Below are positions 10,806 through 19,141 of a DNA stretch of 57,671 bases, piece by piece (positions within the stretch are counted from its first letter, which is position 1; each line of letters begins with the position of its first letter). The position numbers and the translations under genes were made by a program. The notes beneath the pieces are model-generated. The model saw nothing but the letters and a program-made list of their open reading frames with translations, had not been told where the DNA came from and made no database searches. This DNA comes from Candidatus Poseidonia sp. (GTDB lineage: Archaea; Thermoplasmatota; Poseidoniia; Poseidoniales; Poseidoniaceae), in assembly GCA_030827365.1 (NCBI GenBank), contig JAUREO010000006.1:1-57671 (forward strand), given 5' to 3'.

Positions 10806-10929
10806 TTTTATCCCTCAATTCACTCCAAAAGCAAGGCTGGAGCGACCCTACCCACCTAAGAACCCCTTTTCAAGATGACGCAGACAGATGAGATGTAAAA
10901 TAGAACACAGAACGAATATCCTATTTGGA

Positions 10930-12204
10930 TTAGAACGCTTTTCTCCCAATATCGTTTCTGAAGTGTGCCCCTTCCAATTGTATGAAATTCATTGCTTCGT
11001 AGGCCTTGGAATAACTTTCTTCAAGCGTGTTTTCCATGGAGGTCACCGACAGAACTCGACCACCCGAAGAAACAAACTCTCCCATTTCGTTCAAGGTTGT
11101 GGCTGCATGGTCAACCCAGAGCGAGTCGGTTTCGCGTTCTTTCTCAAATGCTGCCAATCCTTCGATGATTCTTCCTGTCTTAGCACTGGCAGGATAGCCT
11201 TCTGACGCAAGGACGATGGTCAAAGCGTATCGCTTATTGTACTCTGCAAGGTAATGTTTTAGTTTGTCAGTTGCAGCAGAGTATAACATTTCAAGTACAT
11301 CACTTTTGATGAGTGGAAGTGTCACTTGACATTCAGGGTCACCAAAACGAACGTTAAACTCAACGACATATGGGTCGTTCTTTTCATCGATCATCAATCC
11401 GACATATAGAACGCCACGATAAGGCTGGTCCAACGAGGAGAGATGTTGATGCATTGGACTCACAATTCGTTCGATGACCTTGAGGTGCACCTCTTCGGTG
11501 ACGATTGGGGCTGGGCAATATGCTCCCATACCACCCGTGTTCGGCCCTTCATCATCATCAAACGCCCTTTTGTGGTCTTGGCTGCAAGGCAGTGGAAGAA
11601 ACGAGTTATTGTCCATGACAACAAGCATACTCGCCTCTTGTCCTGGAAGAAATTCCTCAAGCAAAACATAACCGTCGGTTTTTATAGATTGAAGAATGAA
11701 ATCAGTGGCTTCATTCATGTCTGAGGTAACAACAACACCTTTGCCACCGGCAAGGACATCGCGTTTGATAACGAAGGGTGCGTTCGACTTTGCCTTCAAG
11801 GCTTGTTCAATGTTCGATGTTGCATCAAGAATGTCGTAACCAGCGGTTGGAACGCCTGCCCTTTGCATCATTTCCTTAGCAAATTTCTTCGAACCTTCGA
11901 GATGAGCAAGGGCAGCTACCGGTCCAAAGCAAGGAATATTTTGTTTGGCAAGGCTATCCGCAAGTCCATTGCACAATGGTGCTTCTGGTCCAGCAATCAC
12001 CAAGTCACATGACAGCGAAACGGCTAAATTAACAAGACCAGCAATATCAGAGGCCTGAACATCGTGGTTTGTTGCGAACTTTGCTGTACCAGCATTTCCG
12101 GGTGTGCAATACAATTCAAGTAAGTTTTCAGACCTTGCAATCGCTTTACACAGTGCATGTTCTCGTCCACCACCACCAACGACGAGGACTCGATATTGAC
12201 TCAT
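10930..12204 (-). CDS. purD: Phosphoribosylamine--glycine ligase (GARS)
   Basis: PurD joins glycine to phosphoribosylamine with ATP in step two of purine synthesis. The N-terminus shows the GGGGREHAL nucleotide-binding motif; the ATP-grasp part carries VIKRDVLAGGKGV and later FNVRFGDPECQ, both typical of GARS. The length of 424 residues fits the family. I chose the ATG at 12204 because the GARS fold begins at once (MSQYRVLVVGGG); an ATG 33 nt upstream adds an unlikely basic leader. It is divergent from carS, with about 105 bp between the chosen starts. Other purine genes of the window (purE, guaA) lie near 31 kb, so the pathway is scattered. Confidence 0.97.
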   Translation of the reverse strand: MSQYRVLVVGGGGREHALCKAIARSENLLELYCTPGNAGTAKFATNHDVQASDIAGLVNLAVSLSCDLVIAGPEAPLCNGLADSLAKQNIPCFGPVAALAHLEGSKKFAKEMMQRAGVPTAGYDILDATSNIEQALKAKSNAPFVIKRDVLAGGKGVVVTSDMNEATDFILQSIKTDGYVLLEEFLPGQEASMLVVMDNNSFLPLPCSQDHKRAFDDDEGPNTGGMGAYCPAPIVTEEVHLKVIERIVSPMHQHLSSLDQPYRGVLYVGLMIDEKNDPYVVEFNVRFGDPECQVTLPLIKSDVLEMLYSAATDKLKHYLAEYNKRYALTIVLASEGYPASAKTGRIIEGLAAFEKERETDSLWVDHAATTLNEMGEFVSSGGRVLSVTSMENTLEESYSKAYEAMNFIQLEGAHFRNDIGRKAF

Positions 12205-12309
12205 GTTTGCTTTGAATTGAATCCGTCTCATGAACATAACCCTTCGAATCGATGTATGGTTAGAGAGGAAACATCAAACACTTCATCGACCACGGAGAAC
12301 ACGATATCA

Positions 12310-13008
12310 ATGACATCGGTCGTAGGATTTGCAACAGATGCGACTACCTTTGTTGAAGAATCTTCTTTTTTTGCAGTTGTTGTCATGACCCTGTGGCTTT
12401 ACCTTTCGGGCTTCTTAGCCAATACCTTTGCCATGATGTGGGGAAAATGGTTGCCCAAAACAGGGTACGGGCCGTGGCCAATCGATGGGGGTAAAGTGTG
12501 GAAAGACGGTGAGCGACTCCTTGGAGACGGAAAAACCTGGAACGGATTGATTGGGGGTTCTATGACGAGCGGATTGATGTGCATGCTCATCTCAATCTCG
12601 ATGGGTACGCCAGAGCCATACGCCAACATTAATACAACAATATTCGTTCATCCCCTCACCGGTTACGAAGACACGTGGTGGAATCTTGGTTCAGTTGCAG
12701 GTAGTGCCTTTTTATTGGGTACAATGCTCGGGATGTTTTGTCTTCTTGGTGACATGACTGGTTCTTTTATCAAGCGACGAAGGGGGTTGAAACGGGAAGG
12801 GAATGTTTCTTCAAAAGCACCACTGCTCGATACCCTACCATTTGCTATTCTGCTGTTTATTCTCGGCCAACTCTTGCTCGGAAGCGCGTTTCTGTCTTCA
12901 ACAGCATTGATTCCCTCCATGATTGCCCTGATTATTGCCACACCAATTTTGCACCGAAGTTTCAATCTGATTGGTTACGCAATAGGATGGAAAGATGTCC
13001 CATACTGA
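12310..13008 (+). CDS. carS: CDP-archaeol synthase (CarS, DUF46 family)
   Basis: Integral membrane enzyme that activates the unsaturated diether archaeal phospholipid precursor (digeranylgeranylglyceryl phosphate) with CTP. The diagnostic signature is LPKTGYGPWPIDGGK followed by LLGDGKTWNGLIGG, which matches the PIDGG...LGDGKTWRG pattern of CarS/CdsA. About five membrane spans are visible. The start at 12310 puts the first span about 12 residues in, as usual for the family; an in-frame ATG at 12256 would add an 18-residue Ser/Thr-rich leader and cannot be excluded. The 3' end overlaps the next gene by 14 nt, suggesting translational coupling to a surface protein. This gene is strong evidence that the host is an archaeon. 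Confidence 0.9.
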   Translation: MTSVVGFATDATTFVEESSFFAVVVMTLWLYLSGFLANTFAMMWGKWLPKTGYGPWPIDGGKVWKDGERLLGDGKTWNGLIGGSMTSGLMCMLISISMGTPEPYANINTTIFVHPLTGYEDTWWNLGSVAGSAFLLGTMLGMFCLLGDMTGSFIKRRRGLKREGNVSSKAPLLDTLPFAILLFILGQLLLGSAFLSSTALIPSMIALIIATPILHRSFNLIGYAIGWKDVPY

Positions 13009-14722
13009 CGATTTCAACGAAGGCTTCTTGAAAAATGAGCATTCACTTTTGTTTATGCGAACTCATGTTGTACTGCTCATCTTGTTTCTTGTAGCCTTTG
13101 CGTCTCCAACCATTCACGCTGAACCTCCGTCTGATGGAGAGAATGTCACGATATCAGAACAACAAACATGGTCTGAAGGAGGCGTCCTTGATGGGATGGT
13201 CATTATCGAAAGTGGTTCATCGGTCGATGTCACAGCCACCTACAGCGTAGAAACAAGTAGTTCGATTGTTGTCGAAGAGGGAGCAACTCTTCAGATTTCG
13301 AACGGAGCAAGTTTGGAAAGCAACGAAGTTTCCGCAGGAAGATTTCTCACTCTTGGCTCTCAACTTCACCTCAATTTTGGTGATATAGCAGAGACCGGAC
13401 ATCTTCAGATTCATCTTGACGCCATTGTACCCACAACATCTCAATTCAATGCAACGTTACTCGACACAACGGTCGATGTTGCGCAAATCAACTCACAAAT
13501 CATTGAGTTTAATGACGTGCCTCTTGATGGAACAACACTCGATGTCAATTTTTCAATTTTCACATTCTCTGATGTCAAGGTCTCAAAAGCGATTGCGATT
13601 TACAACGGTGGAGAACAAATGAGATTGAACGCTGAGGAAATCGAAGCTACAAATTCAAACTTATGGTGGTACAATGCCGGTTTTGACATTGTTGTGCATG
13701 GAGAACTTTCTGTGGTCGGCTCAACCCTTCGCGGAGCGAACATCACCTGTTTCGGCACCTGCATCATCGATGGCACTACGCTCATTGGTAGTGCCCCAAT
13801 CGACGTACCGAGGACGGGTTCATTGTCTGTGTCGGACTCAACCATTTTTGGTTCAAGAGCAGATGAAGACATCATACTACACGATGATGCTGAAATCACG
13901 TATCTCAATTCGCAAGGTACGGGAGGATTTACAGATGCATGGGTACGACTTCTCTCATCAAGAACCATCTACACCAACATACCAAACGGTAGTGTTGATA
14001 TTTTTGCCTTAGGCTATGGGGCATCAAATTGGAACGACCTCACCGATGATCAAGGCGTTCTCATGCTCGTCGAGGAAGGTGGAAATGAACATCGAAGAAT
14101 GATTGAATGGATGGATGGAGAAGGTAATGTTCATCAAGAAGATGCATCAATCACATTGAGCATTTCAAGCAACTGGGGTACATTTTCAACCACCATTGAT
14201 GCACCTAGGACTCCAGTTGGTTACCTCAATTTGTCTTTGCCATACATCACCGTTGATTCGGTTGAGGCATCCGATGTGACGGGGACAGTTAACGAAAGCA
14301 TTGGCCTGATGATGACGGTCTCAAATTCTGGTGATGTTGCAGTCACGGCTAATTTCCGATGCTACGTCGATGGCGAAGATGCCGATACAGCACCCTCGAC
14401 CATCACGGTTTCAATTCCCCAAGATGAATCAGTAAAGGTGCCAATTTCATGGTGGGCAAATTCAGATGGTGCACAAGAATTGAATTGCAAACCTTTCCTT
14501 CCATCGGTCCTTGAACCTATATCTGACCTCGTCGTTGATGAAAATGGGGCAACCTCTGACGAGGTTTCTTGGACTTATGCTGAAGAAAGTCAAGAGACAC
14601 CATTGCTCATCTACCTTGTTGTCCTTGCAGCATTCGTTATCGGTGGTTTGTTTCTTTCGAGGAAGAAAGCCTCACCTGAAGAAAAAGAATTCAGTATGGA
14701 CCAGGAACTTTACCATGAATAA
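12995..14722 (+). CDS. Secreted, C-terminally anchored surface protein of unknown function
   Basis: A 575-residue protein with a hydrophobic signal sequence (best start ATG at 13055, beginning MRTHVVLLILF and probably cut after THA/IHA-like residues), a long Ser/Thr/Asp-rich beta domain resembling right-handed beta-helix or adhesin stretches (many short I/V-rich strands with G/S turns), a CARDB-like domain at about 430-520, and a C-terminal membrane span (about 540-560) followed by RKK and a short acidic tail. The 12995 start would leave a 20-residue polar leader before the signal, so 13055 is equally likely. It overlaps the end of carS by 14 nt when started at 12995. No catalytic motif is seen. 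An envelope structural or adhesive role is inferred from architecture only. Confidence 0.8.
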   Translation: MSHTDDFNEGFLKNEHSLLFMRTHVVLLILFLVAFASPTIHAEPPSDGENVTISEQQTWSEGGVLDGMVIIESGSSVDVTATYSVETSSSIVVEEGATLQISNGASLESNEVSAGRFLTLGSQLHLNFGDIAETGHLQIHLDAIVPTTSQFNATLLDTTVDVAQINSQIIEFNDVPLDGTTLDVNFSIFTFSDVKVSKAIAIYNGGEQMRLNAEEIEATNSNLWWYNAGFDIVVHGELSVVGSTLRGANITCFGTCIIDGTTLIGSAPIDVPRTGSLSVSDSTIFGSRADEDIILHDDAEITYLNSQGTGGFTDAWVRLLSSRTIYTNIPNGSVDIFALGYGASNWNDLTDDQGVLMLVEEGGNEHRRMIEWMDGEGNVHQEDASITLSISSNWGTFSTTIDAPRTPVGYLNLSLPYITVDSVEASDVTGTVNESIGLMMTVSNSGDVAVTANFRCYVDGEDADTAPSTITVSIPQDESVKVPISWWANSDGAQELNCKPFLPSVLEPISDLVVDENGATSDEVSWTYAEESQETPLLIYLVVLAAFVIGGLFLSRKKASPEEKEFSMDQELYHE

Positions 14723-14735
14723 GGTTTGAACGGTT

Positions 14736-15302
14736 ATGGACTATGATGAAGGCGTTCTCTATACGCCACATCTCGAATTGCATCCTGTCTCACCGGAGGA
14801 CTATATTCGCTTCATGAGTCAAACCATAGACCATTCATTCTGGAACGAAAAGGGTTGGAGCAATCCATTTCACCACTTTGAGGAATCGCAGGGTGCCATT
14901 CCTTATCGGGCTTCACAAGTTGAGCAACATCCAAATTTGGCTCCCCTCCTGCTTCGTTATGCGATCGAATCTGAGACAAGATACCTGATAGGAAGTATTG
15001 GGTTTCATCTGCCTCCTGACCCATGGGGGATGGTTGAAATTGGTTTTACTGTGGTCGAAGAAAAACGCAACCTTGGATACGGTAAAGAAATGCTTCATAG
15101 CATGTGGACATGGGTTTCTGACTACGAAGGTATCAACACATTTCGATATTCAACCCAGCCATCGAATCTTCCATCTCAACATATCATCAAATCATTAGGA
15201 TTCAAACATGTGGGCGTTCAAATGGATGAAATTGATGGCGAAGAAGACATTTACGAAATGTCTGCCAGTGAGTATGTAACTCGATTTCAAAATCAAGTGT
15301 AA
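14736..15302 (+). CDS. GNAT-family N-acetyltransferase
   Basis: A 188-residue protein of the RimJ/RimL-like GNAT group. The acetyl-CoA pyrophosphate-binding loop is readable as EEKRNLGYGKEML (R-x-x-G-x-G/A), preceded by the beta-4 strand GMVEIGFTV and followed by NLPSQHIIKSLGFKHVG, the typical motif B region where an Asn and a SLGF element occur. The length fits the family. It lies 13 nt after the surface protein gene and probably shares its transcript with carS. The substrate (protein N-terminus, amino acid or small molecule) cannot be read from the sequence. Confidence 0.87.
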   Translation: MDYDEGVLYTPHLELHPVSPEDYIRFMSQTIDHSFWNEKGWSNPFHHFEESQGAIPYRASQVEQHPNLAPLLLRYAIESETRYLIGSIGFHLPPDPWGMVEIGFTVVEEKRNLGYGKEMLHSMWTWVSDYEGINTFRYSTQPSNLPSQHIIKSLGFKHVGVQMDEIDGEEDIYEMSASEYVTRFQNQV

Positions 15303-15312
15303 TTTGAACAAA

Positions 15313-16542
15313 TTAGTCGCAGGTGGGATATTGGTTTGGATCGTCACCTTCCCAGTTGATTTCCCACGAGTTAACAACGGTGAAGTTTGTTGAATGTTCT
15401 GAACCGAGGTTAACATTCGTAACAGTTATTGTAAAGTCATAACAATCATTTCCCCTAAAAAATTTGTCGGCTTCGATGTATTCAAATCCATCATTGTCGA
15501 TCGCTGTACCAGAAAGTGGGACAAAAGCAACAGCAGTTGATGAACTCTTTGAACCAGAAAAATCGGAAATCCATTTCGCAACATCTCCGTCGATTGTTAC
15601 AGTTGGATGAGTGTAACCTTCAGATGAACCTCGCCTAGAGATTTCAAGCGAATATGTGAGCTGACCGGTAAATTGGCGTTGGTTCGCTGATGCATAACTA
15701 TGCTTACCCTCGTCCATTGGTTTTTCTCCACTTGAGAAAAGACCAACGAAAACCTGAACACGAATGCCTTCGTGCTCGGATGTTCCATCGGCAGTGTTTG
15801 TTGATACATATGGGGTAAACTGAACCCCAGCGTCCATTGCTTGGCGTGTAAGGTATTTCGAATTAACATCCATTTCTACTGTGTTTCCATTTGATGAAAT
15901 TGCTTTGATTGTATAAATTTTCAAGACCTTACCTTCGTAATCCTGTGAGTTGCCATCAAAAAATTCGGCAATTGGTATGTTAAATCTTTTGATGTTTTCT
16001 CCCATTTCTGCAGAGCCACTCCAAAGAATCTCACCATCAGAGATAATTTCGATATCAACAGAATCGAAACTTCCACGGACGGCAAAATCCAATTCATCAT
16101 TTTCTTCGTCAATGCTAATGTCGGTGACTGCGATATTTGCGTTGGAAGGAAAGACGACGACAAGGGCATAAGGCCCAACTGCAACTAACATCGCTATAAT
16201 GAGAGTGGCATAGAGTTTTGGCTTACTTACGCCACCTCGCATTCGGTCTGCCTGAACGATTGCAGCCACCCCGAGAATCACAACGGTTGCAACAACAATC
16301 AATCCCCAAGACCCTCCTTGAAGGGATAAAATAGCCCCAACGATGATGACAACCCAACCGGCAAGGCCGATTTTCTGTGCCGTATTTGGCGACCCACTTG
16401 GACTTGAACCACCTGCTGGAGCAGATGCGGAAGGTGTAGGATTTGGAGTCGATGTTGCTACTGTGACTGCTGCTGGTTCAAACGTTTGACCTTCACTTTG
16501 TTCGGTTTTTGTTGTTGTCGCTTTCTCGAGTAGACCACCCAT
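15313..16542 (-). CDS. Membrane protein with Pro/Ser/Thr-rich N-terminus and exported C-terminal domain, unknown function
   Basis: A 409-residue protein. Residues 1-55 are a low-complexity Thr/Ser/Pro/Gly region, followed by two close membrane spans (about 58-98) and a third (about 109-130). The remaining 280 residues form a beta-rich soluble domain with Cys near the end. The polar N-terminus is on the cytoplasmic or outer side depending on the number of spans; with three spans the large C-terminal domain is most simply extracellular. I do not recognise the family. It is the downstream member of a minus-strand pair with the PGF-CTERM-like protein, separated by 87 bp that contain a small inverted repeat. 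Confidence 0.75.
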   Translation of the reverse strand: MGGLLEKATTTKTEQSEGQTFEPAAVTVATSTPNPTPSASAPAGGSSPSGSPNTAQKIGLAGWVVIIVGAILSLQGGSWGLIVVATVVILGVAAIVQADRMRGGVSKPKLYATLIIAMLVAVGPYALVVVFPSNANIAVTDISIDEENDELDFAVRGSFDSVDIEIISDGEILWSGSAEMGENIKRFNIPIAEFFDGNSQDYEGKVLKIYTIKAISSNGNTVEMDVNSKYLTRQAMDAGVQFTPYVSTNTADGTSEHEGIRVQVFVGLFSSGEKPMDEGKHSYASANQRQFTGQLTYSLEISRRGSSEGYTHPTVTIDGDVAKWISDFSGSKSSSTAVAFVPLSGTAIDNDGFEYIEADKFFRGNDCYDFTITVTNVNLGSEHSTNFTVVNSWEINWEGDDPNQYPTCD

Positions 16543-16597
16543 TCCAATCCCTCTACACCAAGTGAAACAGGAACATGGTTATGAATCAAACCCTTAT

Positions 16598-16616
16598 TTG
16601 AACCATCAAGGTTCAA
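16598..16616. repeat. 7-bp inverted repeat between two minus-strand genes
   Basis: TTGAACC and GGTTCAA flank a five-base loop (atcaa). It sits 13 nt beyond the stop of the 312-residue exported protein gene and about 55 nt before the next minus-strand start. It could be a processing or termination hairpin or an operator. No T-run follows on the minus strand, which argues against a bacterial-style terminator. Confidence 0.4.
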
Positions 16617-16629
16617 TATTTCGGTGATG

Positions 16630-17568
16630 TTACAGACCCGGGGCGGATTCTTTCCAATCATCTTCTGCTTCTTCATCATCTTGAGAAATGAATCGACGAC
16701 CAGCAACTGCTGCTGCTAATGCAATCATGGAAAGACCTGGAACGACCTCAAAACCTGGGAGATAGACACCACGAACATAGATGGTGATCATTTGAGATTC
16801 TCTGTTACAGCCGCCGTTCTTACAAGCGAAATCAGACTCAGCGTAAAAGTCGAGAACATGGTATGCATCTGTCCAACCTTGGTTCTTCGGTGTTCGAACG
16901 AGGACACGTGCTTTTTCAGGAGCGGTGTTTGGTTCAATTTGGACAACGTTGATTGGAAGGTTGATTGTAAATCCACTTTCTTCAAGTTGCTCTCTTGTTG
17001 AATCGGTCACACCAATCTTCATACGGTCGATTTGGTTTCCATAATTGTACACTTTGAATTCGAAATTCTTGTCAGTCTTTGGCATCAATTGAACGAATGG
17101 TTCGACTGCCTCAACTTGAACGATGCTGAATTGCATGATGTTGATGAGCGCATTGACTTGAGAACTTGCAGTGTTGGGTGGTGGCAAGTTGTTTAATTCT
17201 TGAACTGAGGCAGAGACCGTGAGTTGTCGAGATTGCATTTGCATGTAGGGGTTTGCTCGAACAACAACTTGGAAGTCGACATCAGCTCCTGCTCCGACAT
17301 ACATGTCACCTGGGGCGGCAGTAGCAAGGCCGTCACTTGTCACTTGAATTGCAACTTTCTCAACGTATGCAGTTGGATTTGAAACAGTGCAGGTTGTGTA
17401 CCCCGTAAGCGTAGCACCAGGTTTAACTTCTACGTTGATTTGACCTGGAGCACATGTCATTGAAACAGCAGCACCTGAAAGTTGTGCTGAGGCTGGTGGA
17501 ACGGCGACGATCATGAGTGAACAAAAATACAATGCTATGAGAAAGATTGGCCGCTTGAAAGATGTCAT
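16630..17568 (-). CDS. Exported protein with PGF-CTERM-like sorting signal
   Basis: A 312-residue protein with a signal peptide (MTSFKRPIFLIALYF..., probable cleavage after PASA near residue 28), two beta-sandwich regions similar to NEW3/CARDB-type domains, and a C-terminal PGF (271-273) followed by a hydrophobic span and Arg-Arg. That order, PGF then a span then basic residues, is the tripartite plan of archaeosortase (ArtA) substrates, though here a 20-residue acidic tail follows the RR, longer than in haloarchaeal examples. Four Cys suggest disulfides (two in the CKNGGC element). The gene is the first of a pair with the 409-residue membrane protein. Function unknown; a surface structural protein is likely. 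Confidence 0.82.
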   Translation of the reverse strand: MTSFKRPIFLIALYFCSLMIVAVPPASAQLSGAAVSMTCAPGQINVEVKPGATLTGYTTCTVSNPTAYVEKVAIQVTSDGLATAAPGDMYVGAGADVDFQVVVRANPYMQMQSRQLTVSASVQELNNLPPPNTASSQVNALINIMQFSIVQVEAVEPFVQLMPKTDKNFEFKVYNYGNQIDRMKIGVTDSTREQLEESGFTINLPINVVQIEPNTAPEKARVLVRTPKNQGWTDAYHVLDFYAESDFACKNGGCNRESQMITIYVRGVYLPGFEVVPGLSMIALAAAVAGRRFISQDDEEAEDDWKESAPGL

Positions 17569-17628
17569 AACCTCACCCTACACCTTGTCCAAAAGTATGT
17601 CCCTCATAACGATTGTGGGATTCATTGG

Positions 17629-17638
17629 TTAAAAATAT
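17629..17638 (-). promoter_or_regulatory. Candidate TATA box for the PGF-CTERM-like protein gene
   Basis: Read on the minus strand the site is ATATTTTTAA, about 61 nt upstream of the start at 17568 and the only A/T-rich box in this gap. It would give a leader of about 35 nt. This is a pattern match, not proof. Confidence 0.3.
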
Positions 17639-17660
17639 GTTTTCTAAATGAGTCAAAATG

Positions 17661-17734
17661 TGGGCCCGAGGGGATTTGAACCCCTGGCCGCCCGGTTATG
17701 AGCCGGGTGCTCTAACCAACTAAGCTACAGGCCC
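17661..17734 (-). tRNA. tRNA with anticodon CAT (elongator Met or Ile2)
   Basis: Read on the minus strand the gene starts GGGCCTG and ends CGGGCCC plus discriminator A. The anticodon arm is CCCGG-CTCATAA-CCGGG, so the anticodon is CAT; the T arm has GGTTCAAATCC. All four arms pair, with one G-T in the acceptor stem. No intron and no encoded CCA are present. CAT genes can be initiator Met, elongator Met or Ile2 (agmatidine-modified in archaea). The GGGCC acceptor and GCTCATAACC loop context favour Ile2, but I cannot settle this by eye. Confidence 0.9.
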
Positions 17735-17784
17735 TTGTTCTTCGTCGAGTATCTTCGCATCATGAAACTTATCCCACGTAGGTA

Positions 17785-19086
17785 TCAAAAATGTGCCAAG
17801 GAGGATTGGCTTGGTAAAATCCATTCCCGCACCGAAGTTTCAAGTTGATTTCTCATTTCCTCGGGTACAAAGATGAGGACTCTTTCCTTTGGTTGAATAA
17901 GTGAACGTATGAGGGGAGAATGTTCTGATGCATCCCGGCCATCTTCGAGCATAATTCCTTGAGAATACGGTAAGTATCCACGTTTCCGAATCGTGGCTGC
18001 GATAACATCAAACTCAGGTTCGTATCCATTTGCTTTGATTGCTTCTTTTATTTTGGGCATGACAAGGTCTTTCATTTCAACGGTGAGACTATCGATTCGA
18101 AGTGATTTGTGGAATCCCTTTCGTGAAATGAGTCGATTGGCCAATCCAGATAAGATGGCATCGTCGTGATTTGCCCAATGAGGAAGTGCGACCTTCACAT
18201 GTGCGTCATTGAGTCGGGCATACTTTTCGGCAGTCAATGAGGAGTTGAGAAGCATATCATTCAATTCTTCGCTCAGGGTCAATACTCCGTCATGTGCCAA
18301 TTCCTTAGCACGTGCGAGCAATGTCACAAGGTAAGATTGTGTGAGCATGTTGACCTTGTGAAAATACACCTGATGGTACATGTGATATCGAGTGACTAGG
18401 TAAGCTTCAATGGCAGGAAGCCCCCATGATTTAACCACGAATTGTCCTTTTGCATTCACTCTCAAAGCACGAATTACTCTTGCACTATCAAATCCCCCTA
18501 TTTGGGCACCAGTATTTGCTTGGTCACGTATCATGTAGTCCATCCTATCGACATCGACTTGGCTACTGACGATTTCTTTCAAGAATTTGGGGATGTTCAC
18601 ACCCTGTTCATCAACATCTGCTCCGTCCATAATCGAAAACAGACGTTTTCGCTTTTCAAAACCTAAATGATTGAGTAGAACTTGTCCAATCTGAGTTTCT
18701 TTGCTCGAAAGGATGAGTTTGCCCCAATGTTCGTGGGAGTGAAATGTTGCAAAGACATCGGGTGTTTCAAGAAGATGTGAGTACGGTGGGTGGCCAACAT
18801 CGTGCAATAATGCTGCGAGTTGGACCAGTTCCTTGTCGCTCTCCGAAAGAAGACCTGGATTCACTTCATCGAGGTGATGGATGAATTTTCCAGCCAGATG
18901 ATAAGCACCAAGCGAATGTGAAAATCGATTATGGGTTGCAGCAGGAAATACATATTCGCACGTAGAGAGTTGTTGAATCGAACGCAAACGTTGGAACTCA
19001 GGTGTGTCGATAATCGCAGCATGAGTTTGAGGAACAAGGATGTCTCGATGGATTTCATCCCTGATGACCCTATCCCTCTGACTCAT
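17785..19086 (-). CDS. HD-domain phosphohydrolase (dGTPase-like superfamily)
   Basis: A 433-residue HD-superfamily protein. The metal ligands are visible: His57 in RFSHSLG, His95-Asp96 in LLHDVGHPPYSH and the later Asp in VDRMDYMIRD. The N-terminal pattern VIRDEIH...TPEFQRLR is standard for the archaeal/bacterial dGTPase-like subgroup (YdhJ-type, COG1078). The reaction is phosphate-ester hydrolysis; members act on deoxynucleoside triphosphates, but the exact substrate is not shown by the sequence. It is divergent from the OB-fold/TSP3 protein gene, 55 bp away, with a shared A/T box in between. Confidence 0.92.
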   Translation of the reverse strand: MSQRDRVIRDEIHRDILVPQTHAAIIDTPEFQRLRSIQQLSTCEYVFPAATHNRFSHSLGAYHLAGKFIHHLDEVNPGLLSESDKELVQLAALLHDVGHPPYSHLLETPDVFATFHSHEHWGKLILSSKETQIGQVLLNHLGFEKRKRLFSIMDGADVDEQGVNIPKFLKEIVSSQVDVDRMDYMIRDQANTGAQIGGFDSARVIRALRVNAKGQFVVKSWGLPAIEAYLVTRYHMYHQVYFHKVNMLTQSYLVTLLARAKELAHDGVLTLSEELNDMLLNSSLTAEKYARLNDAHVKVALPHWANHDDAILSGLANRLISRKGFHKSLRIDSLTVEMKDLVMPKIKEAIKANGYEPEFDVIAATIRKRGYLPYSQGIMLEDGRDASEHSPLIRSLIQPKERVLIFVPEEMRNQLETSVREWILPSQSSLAHF

Positions 19087-19106
19087 GGTTACGGGCCTAC
19101 TTTTTG

Positions 19107-19115
19107 TTTTTTAAA
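19107..19115. promoter_or_regulatory. Candidate shared TATA element between divergent genes
   Basis: TTTTTTAAA lies 26 nt before the ATG at 19142 and 20 nt before the ATG of the HD gene on the other strand. The first spacing suits a leaderless archaeal transcript. The TTTAAA core is symmetric and could serve both directions. Confidence 0.35.
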
Positions 19116-19141
19116 GGGGATGGTAGTATCAATAAAATCCA

